A DNA stretch of 64,000 bases, taken from contig NZ_JAPDDT010000012.1 in NCBI RefSeq assembly GCF_025950235.1, positions 124,001 through 188,000 of the forward strand, written 5' to 3'. This DNA is from Luteolibacter arcticus. GTDB taxonomy: Bacteria; Verrucomicrobiota; Verrucomicrobiia; Verrucomicrobiales; Akkermansiaceae. Both the position numbers and the translations under genes were made by a program. The notes below the pieces were generated by a model. It made no database searches, had not been told where the DNA came from, and worked only from the letters and a program-made list of their open reading frames with translations. Of the stretch, positions 43,601 through 50,322 are shown piece by piece. The stretch's first letter is position 1; every line of letters starts with the position of its first letter.

Positions 43601-45496
43601 GTCGGGCTGGGCGATGCGCGGGTGACGATCGCGAATGGCTGGCCGAATGTGCCGGTGACCTTGCGGGCGAAGCTGTCTTCCTCGGGCGTGGGGGTGTGGG
43701 ACGCACACACGGGTGGCCCGGGCTCGAGCACCTTCAGCGCGCAGGGGTCAGCGCCGGTGGTAGATGGGCGGAGCTATCGTCTGAAGTTCGTGGTGGATAT
43801 GACGACGAAGCGGTTCAGGGCCACGGTGCAGCCGGAGAACGGTCCGCCGGTGGTGATGACGGAGGATGCGCCTTTCCGGAAGGCCGGGGTGACGGAGATC
43901 CGCTATCTGATCCTGCGAAATGTGCAGGGGCGATTGGCGGTTTCCAATATCCGCGGGCCACTGCCGCATCCGGATGATGCACCGCTGGCCTTCACGGGGC
44001 AGATCGAGAGCGACCTGGGATTTGGCAGCGGGGTGGTGGTGGCGGATCATGCGGTGCTGACGACGGCGCGGCTGGTCTTCGATCCGGCGAAGCTGGCCTT
44101 CGTGCCGAAGGTGGTGTGGCGGCTCCCGGGGGGCGGTGGCACGGCGGTGCCGGACATCAATGAGCCGGCGAGCATCCTGCTGCTGACGGGCTATGCGCCG
44201 GTGCTGTTAGAAGCGAGTGCGGGGACGCCGGCGGCGGATGAGGTGGATCTGGCGGTGCTGGCTTTCCGGCCGATGACGCTGCCGGATCATGACAATGCGC
44301 CTGGGCAGGGGGGATACAGTGGCTTCGCGGTGGATCTGGGGACGGCGACGTGGGCGGGCCCGGGGCAGACGCGGGTGCTGACGTCCTTCCCGATGGCGGG
44401 GGTAGCGAAGGAGAATCACGGGCGGCTGCACCGGAGGGATGTGTCCTCGCCGACCTTCAGCACGCTTTCGACGACGCTGCGGCAGGTGGCGAGCGGGCTG
44501 GAGGTGCCGCCGGGATCGGAGGGGGCACCGCTGTTCGTGCGGCAGGCAGACTTGAGTTATGTGCCGGCGGCGATTTGTGTGGGAGCGGCCTCCGGCCAGC
44601 CCCGGTTCCGTGCGATCGACGAGTCGGTGGCGAGCGCTATCTATCAGGCCAATGAGTTCCAGCGCCTACTGAGCAGCACCCAGGAGCTGATCAAGGGGGG
44701 CGTGTATTATATCGAGTCAAAGCTGGCGGGTACGCTGGACGCGAACCGCGGGCACATCTTTTCGGAGTCGCTTCCGCGAGAGGCCAAATGGGAGGTGGTC
44801 AATGGACGCTACAGCAACGATCCTCCGCTGGTTTTGTCCGGCTTGGATACGGCGAGCGTACCTGGGGGGGAATTTGTTGTGACCTTCAGGAGGCCGCCGG
44901 AAGGCTTCGTGTTCAATGAGGAGATCGAGTTCGATTCGGAGAATGCCGACGATCCGGATGAATGGCGCAAGCTGGAGTCCTGGGTGGGCCGGGACGACGA
45001 GTGGTATCTGCCGGAGGTATACGTTCGCGAGCCGGCGGCGAAATACACCAATTGGGTAGCCACCTACTTCCGTGATGCCGAGCAGGAGGATCCGGCGGTG
45101 ACGGCTCCCAATTCACGAAGCACCTTCCTGGGGGTGGAGAACGTGATGGCCTATGCGTTTGGCTTCGATCCGGGCGAGCAGTTGACGTGGGCGTGCGATC
45201 CCAGCGGCCTGAAGCCGGGGTATCCCATCCTGCGCCGCGGGGCCGACGGCCGGAACTATATGGAGTTCCTGCGGCGGAAGGATGACAGCCTGCGCTACAT
45301 TGTGGAATCCTGCGAGAACCTCTCGGGGCCGTGGCCATGGCCATGGACTTTTGAAGCCGGGTGGCCTCATGTTGGGACTTCGATCCTGACCGGCGATTCG
45401 TCGGATCCCTGGCAGCATGTCCGGATTCCGCTGGACGAACTCGGGCCGGGTGCCGCCCGCGGGTTTTTCCGGGTCAGGGTCGAGTTCGACAACTAA
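37613..45496 (+). CDS. Giant secreted multidomain repeat protein with degenerate trypsin-like domain
   Basis: A 2627-residue exported protein. The N-terminus (Met-Pro-rich, then ILRLALFLMMPVMVGGVLCA) is a long signal region. Six modules of about 138 residues follow (about 62-890), each with AxNDxL, GExx...RSVWYRI, SVYRG, GDNDSGDG and DYFIAVDG motifs. Then come two Calx-beta domains (about 1103-1213 and 1310-1423), PEGA-like strands, two LamG-like segments (about 1640-1813 and 1947-2117), a trypsin-like domain (about 2123-2360) whose His is Arg (LTTARLVF) and whose Ser is Glu (GSEGAP), and a C-terminal domain (MEFLRRKDDSLRYIVESCEN). Probably a surface adhesin or scaffold. Its stop overlaps the convergent tpsA stop. 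Two poly-C runs lie at codons 19-27. No ribosome binding site is clear. Confidence 0.9.
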   Translation: MTALPEKSAHGRDGARAPMPPPPMPPPTPQAPREIRRGLLSRILRLALFLMMPVMVGGVLCAAPANDKFTSAVTLNPTAQGVTITSNNFLGTVEEGEFCPEDMGSPARSVWYRFVSPAGGTRIELNTNGSDFDTKISLYRGTATAGVAGVGAVIGDDDGGEGFCSELVYTIPAGDLSDYFIAIDGKDGDMGNFRLNLNPVGTEEPDSPPENDRLADAFSLSFQDGYAYDSGYHPYATVETGEFANPGLPAPVRSVWYRIPSPPQGASYTVVAGKRYSLADAVISVYRGNASAGVASLTPVTGNDNWQGNVWSRASFAVSGPSGQDYFIAVSTKVATAGWVYLDVFSAPENDNLAAAQTLEQLDLTVEGRNIEATVEAGELSPAGLPAAARTVWYRLPAPATARRFRLTTSGSEFDPVVSAYRGSAVGGVGQLVPVTGDNDSGDGLESRVEFVVTGAGNVDYFIAVGGVGGASGSFNLNLVATPENDHLAAASVVDLKDGYDSFSSNNTLATWQAGESPYSGLGSATRSVWYRIPAAPGGMTIQVDAESDAFDTNLSVYRGSASATVSQLVPVTGDNDSGDGTDSRVSFMVPEGNTLDYYFAVDSADGRSGSLQCEFRRNSPWNNRLAEAILLGPGGAGMEVSGNNYSATKEPGEFVPAVLASKGPNKSVWYRIQAPPGNSYHTVDVRGYWTSDNLILSVYRGTAAGGVATLQPVAGNDDYGSIWNSRVTFSVPASNTLDYFIAVDGYQGMALNFELSLASSPSNDHLRNASRLAGYGSFQVSNALASIEGGESSHASLPSPTASVWYRIPAPAAGTPFTIGCTEDSYAPMVSVFRGPAGAGFAQLVPVAGWHQEEVSFVVPAGPAQDYYLAVDGYMGETGTATMYLAATPHQSTVNGSPAGVFPASSPTPMEMFEGGADAFDLDGCSVLFMPYQVQVGGFPETHYRYTTARMRELPEDLSKVKPLEDYSGNTDALKTLPAGFKIFGEVPAQVDPDEEVAVIRFRSSGGDLLVPEIRVLGGFELNNSISRTRVKTVPGKTTVQFDYGLGRSVESGSGGHDGICQVELFANGWIRLSYLGTTFKGGKVGLFNGYEPDDERDFSASQLVMKDVVVAENAGNAVLQARRPATAGTALELRVTAIGGSAIAGSDFSAPAEVAVIPAGSTTVSVTIPLIADAMAESEEYFTLRVAAVGQPEWVLGEARVWITDATAAQPGGVPRVSLAGNRLKITPPGGSAAGITGFRIVSIEGGTLSVPGSGTVLAPGAIITLPTGAAGLMASSPGMKVKVEAVTGTGTTLGSTTMDLDGNASGPVIGFSRQTVDVKEGEIAQLVVTATQPGATVACEVASVTTGSAAGPADYLFRRQTLQFHEGRASIAIPILADGMKEGTNGIEEFEVLLVNPSSGAVLGPASVAKVRIADATGPMRTPLTQRFVTMTPSGKSLRLALDPEEFGEEHLGKVWRFTGEPAWRASGTNAWNVRKGLHRVQFRAPAGIGVEQFEDSNPEFRQGFDVFMAPPFYVDQGMSSPLYALDVAWQDFFPEMYQWEDGDLPVSPDGFLKVTFSPAAPATGRWRLLGEDDGDWRISGATATLPEGKHLIEFKDGLSGYMAPALRPVEVLGGETASVTTAYRTRPGTAALPTVVADASLKTSTTSIPDFQAIPIQEQRGTFSVSFEFSPQADSSGDLDTLVGLSANKVTNFSQMSAVMRTHSDQNYFEGWEEALGTSPKFTAATPRLTVESGKWYFVEFLVDVAGAKYDLVVTPPDGPAVTVLSSASFRVASAGATPASELRYLVTHSEDGSHRLRNLRVEPWTPTKPSWWTREFPAQTGDFNLALTVNGLFSVEDDVGYFYADLGLSDGKIAPDVELEQIEIKLPLSGDIYLSKVELSLQVDLANHTYTISNLKGDESVSGTLPASFTRADRLHVRASYDDGEPIEAVIDMSLPPHAVAPSGNVSANYVPENWLHIPIDPQGETSRFSFECDVTTNGERVGTGDLIDSIVGLGDARVTIANGWPNVPVTLRAKLSSSGVGVWDAHTGGPGSSTFSAQGSAPVVDGRSYRLKFVVDMTTKRFRATVQPENGPPVVMTEDAPFRKAGVTEIRYLILRNVQGRLAVSNIRGPLPHPDDAPLAFTGQIESDLGFGSGVVVADHAVLTTARLVFDPAKLAFVPKVVWRLPGGGGTAVPDINEPASILLLTGYAPVLLEASAGTPAADEVDLAVLAFRPMTLPDHDNAPGQGGYSGFAVDLGTATWAGPGQTRVLTSFPMAGVAKENHGRLHRRDVSSPTFSTLSTTLRQVASGLEVPPGSEGAPLFVRQADLSYVPAAICVGAASGQPRFRAIDESVASAIYQANEFQRLLSSTQELIKGGVYYIESKLAGTLDANRGHIFSESLPREAKWEVVNGRYSNDPPLVLSGLDTASVPGGEFVVTFRRPPEGFVFNEEIEFDSENADDPDEWRKLESWVGRDDEWYLPEVYVREPAAKYTNWVATYFRDAEQEDPAVTAPNSRSTFLGVENVMAYAFGFDPGEQLTWACDPSGLKPGYPILRRGADGRNYMEFLRRKDDSLRYIVESCENLSGPWPWPWTFEAGWPHVGTSILTGDSSDPWQHVRIPLDELGPGAARGFFRVRVEFDN
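37670..37693 (+). repeat. Two poly-C tracts (C8 and C9) inside the giant gene's start
   Basis: Eight C at 37670-37677 and nine C at 37685-37693, separated by gcccatg, encode MPPPPMPPP in the N-region ahead of the hydrophobic signal core. Loss or gain of one C would shift the frame and end the 2627-residue product early. Confidence 0.85.
37798..40290 (+). repeat. Six tandem ~138-residue modules in the giant protein
   Basis: Module starts are near 37798, 38236, 38651, 39058, 39470 and 39896. Each carries the ND-x-L start, a SVWYR motif (one has TVWYR), a VYRG or VFRG strand motif and all but the last a DYFIAVDG-like end. The modules are divergent at DNA level though some stretches (for example gtgacgggtgacaatgactc) recur nearly unchanged in modules 3 and 4. 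The fold is probably of the pre-peptidase C-terminal (PPC) jelly-roll kind. Confidence 0.85.
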
Positions 45497-48330
45497 TCGG
45501 TGCGATGAAGTCGCAGCGAGGGAAGATAGCCTCCCGGTAGTCTGGCAGCTCCACCGCGTCCGGAGCGTATGAAGCTGCCGGGCGCGCTACCGCCATTGGC
45601 GTCGATCCAATCGGTACACTCGGGCTGCAAGGAATCGGTCACATCGATGGGTGCGATTTCCAACTGACCCTCGGCACCGGAGAGTGCGGCCTGTGAGTCA
45701 ATGCTAACTTGTCCATCCGCGGCGAACTGTGACGACGCGGTCACGGTCGACTGGTTGGAGAGGAAGCTTGCGGAACCGATCTGGATACTCCCGCCATCGC
45801 CTCTTTCGGCATTGGCGCTGACGCGGGAGTGGTCCAATAGCACGTTCCACGCCTTGCTGATGACGATGTCGCCGCCTTCGTTGTCGGCCTCCGCGACGAT
45901 TTCGGCATTCCGGAAGTCCAGCAAACTTCCGCCCTCGATTCGCAGCTCGCCGGCGTTACCCGCCGCGGACGAAACTTCGATGCGACCGCCATCCACGATG
46001 AGACGAGTCGGATCCAGGATCACGCTGCCTGCAAATCCACCGTTGGGGGCGGGGGAGCGGTTGGTGCTGCTGATGGAAGCTCCATTGAGGATGCGGATGT
46101 TCCGCCCGCTGACGTAGACATCGCCGCCTGTCCCGCTGCCGGCTCCGATGGTGGCGGCGGCAATTCCAGATTCACCGGTGAACAGGAATGGCGTCTCCGT
46201 TCCGACGCCGGAGGCATATAGCTGGCGAACGTTGACGCGGACGGATCCGGCATCGCCACTGCCACGGCTGCTTGCCGTGATTTGCGCGCCGTTCAAGAGC
46301 CGGATCGAACCGGCGTTGACCTTCACGTTGGCACCCCTGCCGCCGTTGTCGGTCTCCTCGTCGTCATCAGCGACGGTTCCGGCACCGATGCCGGTGAAAT
46401 AATCGGACCCGCCCCGGTGTGCCTCGATCGATTTAGCCGTGACGGTGACGTCTCCGGAGTCGGAGTCTGAGAAGGTGGTCGCGTCAATGAATCCGCCGCG
46501 GAGCAAGCGGATCTCGCCATCCACCTGGACGTCGATAGCACCGACATCACCGGTGGAGTTCGGAGAACTTTTGTTAGAGATGCCGGTGATGAAGAAGTTC
46601 CGTGGCCGGATCGCTTCCTCGCCGGGCAGATAGTTCCTGCCGCCGGTGATTTTCAGCGAGGATGAGGTCACTTGGATCGAGCCGCTCGTGCCCGGTCCAT
46701 TCGTGGAGGAGAAGATCCCTCCGCTGTTGGAGATCGAGATGTCGCCGGACGCATGCACCAGGATTTTGCCTCCCTTTCCCGGCGAAGGAACGTTGTCATT
46801 GGGGGGCGCGTTGCCCGGCTTGGCGTCGATCACGGATTCAAGGCCCACCGACCGGTCTTCCTTCGCATTGACCGCTTGCTGCGGCCCGTCGATCCACAGG
46901 TGTTTCGTCTTGAGATCGATCAAGCCGCCTTGGGCGAAAGGACCGGCGAAGCTTTGGATCAGGCTGAATCCTTCGATCCGGGTGGTGCCCCCGGATTCGA
47001 TGATGAGATCGCCGCCGGTGGCATCGCCGGTGGCCGAACTCTGTAACAAGCCGGAGTCGGAGAGCCACAGGCCTTTTCGGGCGTCCACGTGGATATCGCC
47101 TCCGCGGGAATCGCCGGCAAAGCTCACGACCGAACCAGATCCGCTGAGATGAATTCGGCCGGCTGCGCAAATCGAAATGTCCCCGCCCGTGGCCCCCGAT
47201 GAAGCGTCTGAAATCACCGCGCTACCCCCTTGGATTAGCAAGTCGCTGCCAGCGGAAAGGTTGATCTTGGGGCCCGATCCAAGACCCTCAATGAAGCTCG
47301 ATATCGTCGAGGAGTCTTCGAGCGTCAGGTTGCCCCCGGCGGTGACTTCGACCCTTCCCGCAAGGTCGCTGCCACGATGGGCATAGGCAATCTCGGAGTC
47401 GGAGATCGAGATGTCGCCCCCGGATTGCAGGAAAACGCCGCCCGGTTTGCTCCCGTCTCCGGATCCAGCGGTGAAGACGCTGTCGGAATGGATCTTCAAG
47501 TTTCCTCCGGCCCGCAGGGAGAGGGTGCTACCGGAGGCATTCGAGACAAACACATGGCTGAAGGTGATGTCTCCTGCCTGCGGGTGCTGGGCCCCGATGG
47601 GATGGATGGTGCCGTTCAAGGCGACTTCGCCGCAGTTCAAGGCTTGCAACGATACGTCTGTTCCCCGTCGGAACCGTGAGTCGATGGCTTCAATGGACTT
47701 GCCGACAGCGGAGAAGGAATTCTGCGAGAACGCGCTTCCAGTCCCGTAGTTCGCGAGCCGGAACTCGATGGCCCCTGGCGAGGTCGAAGGCAGGAAGCCG
47801 AAGCGCGACGGCGCCGCGCACGACAGGGTGAGGGCCCGGTCGCGCGAGGCCCAGAAGCGGCAGAGTTCGGCACCGGTTTTCGGATCGCAGAAGGAAAGGT
47901 AGTCGGCGGTGGTGGCGGTGAAGGCTCCCTTCACGTTGACGCTCGCACCTTGGCCGAACATGATCCCGCTGGGATTGATCAGATAGACGTCCGCGCCCTG
48001 GATGTCCGAGAGGATGGCGCCATTGATCTGCGAAGTGTGGCCGCCGGTAACGCGGGCAATGACATTCTTCAAGCCGGCGGGGCCGGTGAAGGTGGCCGAA
48101 TAGCCGGAGTCGAGGCTGAACTGGTCGAAGCTGTGGAAGAGGTTCTTGCCGGCGGTGGTGCCGAGCGTGTGGGGAATCTGATAGTTCTTCCCGTTGATGG
48201 GGACGGGGGGCTTGATGTTTCCCGGGGTCATGGTCCCGTCGAACGTCACGTCGGCGGTGAGGGGGACGGTGGTCGCCGCGAGTGCGAGAATCGCCAGCCG
48301 GCCCAGCCCGTCCATGTTTTCGAGCGCCAT
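45493..48330 (-). CDS. TpsA-type filamentous haemagglutinin family exoprotein
   Basis: A 945-residue secreted protein of a two-partner secretion system. The signal (LAILALAATTVPLTA) is followed by the TPS secretion domain: VTFDGTMTPG, NLFHSFDQFSLDSGYSATF and the hallmark INPSGIMFGQGASVNVKGAF (about residues 125-145). The rest (about 250-900) is a right-handed beta-helix of short repeats of the type GGDISICAAGRIHLSGSG. The C-terminus has CTDWIDANGGSAPGSFIRSGRGG, cited here in part as SFIRSGRGG, which resembles the tail of cyanobacterial-type TpsA proteins. It is divergent from its likely transporter tpsB (195 bases). The stop overlaps the giant gene's stop by 4 bases. Confidence 0.93.
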   Translation of the reverse strand: MALENMDGLGRLAILALAATTVPLTADVTFDGTMTPGNIKPPVPINGKNYQIPHTLGTTAGKNLFHSFDQFSLDSGYSATFTGPAGLKNVIARVTGGHTSQINGAILSDIQGADVYLINPSGIMFGQGASVNVKGAFTATTADYLSFCDPKTGAELCRFWASRDRALTLSCAAPSRFGFLPSTSPGAIEFRLANYGTGSAFSQNSFSAVGKSIEAIDSRFRRGTDVSLQALNCGEVALNGTIHPIGAQHPQAGDITFSHVFVSNASGSTLSLRAGGNLKIHSDSVFTAGSGDGSKPGGVFLQSGGDISISDSEIAYAHRGSDLAGRVEVTAGGNLTLEDSSTISSFIEGLGSGPKINLSAGSDLLIQGGSAVISDASSGATGGDISICAAGRIHLSGSGSVVSFAGDSRGGDIHVDARKGLWLSDSGLLQSSATGDATGGDLIIESGGTTRIEGFSLIQSFAGPFAQGGLIDLKTKHLWIDGPQQAVNAKEDRSVGLESVIDAKPGNAPPNDNVPSPGKGGKILVHASGDISISNSGGIFSSTNGPGTSGSIQVTSSSLKITGGRNYLPGEEAIRPRNFFITGISNKSSPNSTGDVGAIDVQVDGEIRLLRGGFIDATTFSDSDSGDVTVTAKSIEAHRGGSDYFTGIGAGTVADDDEETDNGGRGANVKVNAGSIRLLNGAQITASSRGSGDAGSVRVNVRQLYASGVGTETPFLFTGESGIAAATIGAGSGTGGDVYVSGRNIRILNGASISSTNRSPAPNGGFAGSVILDPTRLIVDGGRIEVSSAAGNAGELRIEGGSLLDFRNAEIVAEADNEGGDIVISKAWNVLLDHSRVSANAERGDGGSIQIGSASFLSNQSTVTASSQFAADGQVSIDSQAALSGAEGQLEIAPIDVTDSLQPECTDWIDANGGSAPGSFIRSGRGGAARLPGGYLPSLRLHRTD

Positions 48331-48525
48331 AGTCCGCAGGCTCCCAGAACGGTGAAGTCAGGGCAATGTCAAACGAAGTGCGGTGACATGAATCGAATGT
48401 GGAAACGCGAGCGACATGCGTGAGGGCGATCGATGTCACAAAGTCCGGTGCGGATGCTCGCCGCGAGCTTGTCATGATTCCGCCAATGTGGTGGCATCAA
48501 TGTTGCCCGCGCAGTCCCCCTCCCC

Positions 48526-50319
48526 GTGATCCTCCCTCGACCGTCATTTGCCGGTTTCGTCCCCCTTGGCCGGCTTGTCTTGGCCGGCATTCCGCTGGCG
48601 CTGGCAATGGCGATGCTCGGGCAAGAACCGGATTCCCCGGAGGTCGTCCCGGCTGGTGAAGGAGTGGCTGAGCCGGTACTGCCGCCGCCGGGTTCGTTGG
48701 ATTTCCTCGCGCAGCCTGTGGATCCGCCTTCGGCTCCCTCGGTGTCGCTGGTGCCCAAGGAGGCCTACGTGTTGCCGCCGGTGGACGAGTATTTGCCTGC
48801 CCGCGCGACGGTCGTTCCCCTGGTGCGTGTCGACCGTGTGCGCTTCGAAGGAAATACGGCGATCGCGGATCGCGAGCTCGCGGCCGAGGTCGCCCCATTC
48901 ATGGGAGGGGAGCTCAGCCCGGAGGATCTCGACCGCCTCTGCCATGGCTTGACGAGCCTTCATGTCGATCGCGGATATATCAACTCCGGCGCGACGGTTC
49001 CCGATCGTGCTGCACCGGATGGAACCCTAACGGTGCAGATCACGGAGGGGAAGGTCACGGACCTGATCGTGGAGGGAAACCACTCGCTGTCCGACGGCTA
49101 TCTCGCGATGAAGATGATCGGCAGCGGCGGCGTGCCGCTGCATTTCCCGACGCTGCAGCGCCAGCTCCAGGTTCTCCAGGAGAACCCCAACATCGCGCGC
49201 ATCAATGCGGAATTGAAGCCGGGGTTGGCGCCGGGCGAGGCCCTGATGGTGATGGACCTGGAGGAGCTGCCGCGGTGGGGATATGGGATGGACTTCCATA
49301 ACCAGCGCAGTCCCTCGGTCGGCGGGGAACAAGCGGAGGTGTGGTTCGAGGACCGCAGCTTGACCGGATTCAGCGACAACCTGCGGGTGCGGCTCGGACT
49401 GTTTTCGGGGGAGCCGGAGGAACTCGACTTCGCCGGGCTGGGGAATACGTCGCTCTACTACCAGCGTCCGATTCTAGCCGACGATACCAGCCTGGTGATT
49501 GGCGGATCGAGGGAGGACTATTCGATCCTTGAGGAACCGTTCCGCGGCCTGGCGATCGATGGCGAGAGCTGGACCGTGACGGGAGGACTGCGGCATCCGC
49601 TCTACCGGTCGCTCAACGACGAGGTGTGGCTGTCGTTGCTGTTAGAAAAGAGCGAGGACAAGACGTTCGTGCTCGGCAGGCCGTTCACGGTCTCGCCCGG
49701 GTCGGTCGATGGAGAGCTCGACCTGACCCGGCTGTCGCTGGGGGCCGAGTGGACCCGGCGGACGCAGAGCTCGGTCTTGGCGGCGCGAACCGCGGTGACG
49801 GCAGGCATCGATGCCTTGGGCGCGACGCAGCAACCCAGCGAGCCCGATAGTGAATTTCTGCTTTGGTCGGCGGGCGTGCAGTATTCGAAGCGGCTCTCGA
49901 AGAGGGACGATGTCTTGGTGGTCCAAGCCGGCTTCCAGATGACGAATGACGCCTTGCCGCCGCCCGCGCAGTTCCGGATGGGAGGACGTTACACGGTGCG
50001 TGGATATCGGGAGAACTACATGGTGCGGGACCAGGGATTCTTTGCCGGCGTAGAGTATCAGATTCCATTGCGGACCGGCACGGCGGAATCGAACTGGAGC
50101 TTGTGGCTGGCACCGTTTGTCGATGGCGGCATGGGATGGGACCGGAAGGAATCCGACAGGGAGGCGCTCCTGTCCTGTGGCGTCGGCCTGCGAGGAACCG
50201 TGTCGGATTGGTTCGAGGGAGAGTTGTATTTCGGGCTTCCCTTGCGGAACCGCAGCGACCAAGACTCCGATCTTCAGGACCACGGGATTCACTTCCGGGT
50301 CGGCCTTGCCCGATTCTAG
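48526..50319 (+). CDS. TpsB-type outer-membrane transporter (ShlB/FhaC/HecB family)
   Basis: A 597-residue outer-membrane protein. The GTG start gives a signal (LVLAGIPLALAMAML); a Pro-rich linker follows, then two POTRA domains (about residues 98-250, with RVRFEGNTAI and LTVQITEGKVTDLIVEGN) and a 16-strand barrel. The barrel carries the lid-loop motif VRGYREN (near residue 492) and ends in Phe (VGLARF). It should secrete the TpsA protein encoded divergently. The next gene starts 3 bases after its stop, so the CHAT, cyclase and DUF928 genes are probably in the same transcript. Confidence 0.95.
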   Translation: MILPRPSFAGFVPLGRLVLAGIPLALAMAMLGQEPDSPEVVPAGEGVAEPVLPPPGSLDFLAQPVDPPSAPSVSLVPKEAYVLPPVDEYLPARATVVPLVRVDRVRFEGNTAIADRELAAEVAPFMGGELSPEDLDRLCHGLTSLHVDRGYINSGATVPDRAAPDGTLTVQITEGKVTDLIVEGNHSLSDGYLAMKMIGSGGVPLHFPTLQRQLQVLQENPNIARINAELKPGLAPGEALMVMDLEELPRWGYGMDFHNQRSPSVGGEQAEVWFEDRSLTGFSDNLRVRLGLFSGEPEELDFAGLGNTSLYYQRPILADDTSLVIGGSREDYSILEEPFRGLAIDGESWTVTGGLRHPLYRSLNDEVWLSLLLEKSEDKTFVLGRPFTVSPGSVDGELDLTRLSLGAEWTRRTQSSVLAARTAVTAGIDALGATQQPSEPDSEFLLWSAGVQYSKRLSKRDDVLVVQAGFQMTNDALPPPAQFRMGGRYTVRGYRENYMVRDQGFFAGVEYQIPLRTGTAESNWSLWLAPFVDGGMGWDRKESDREALLSCGVGLRGTVSDWFEGELYFGLPLRNRSDQDSDLQDHGIHFRVGLARF

Positions 50320-50322
50320 CAT

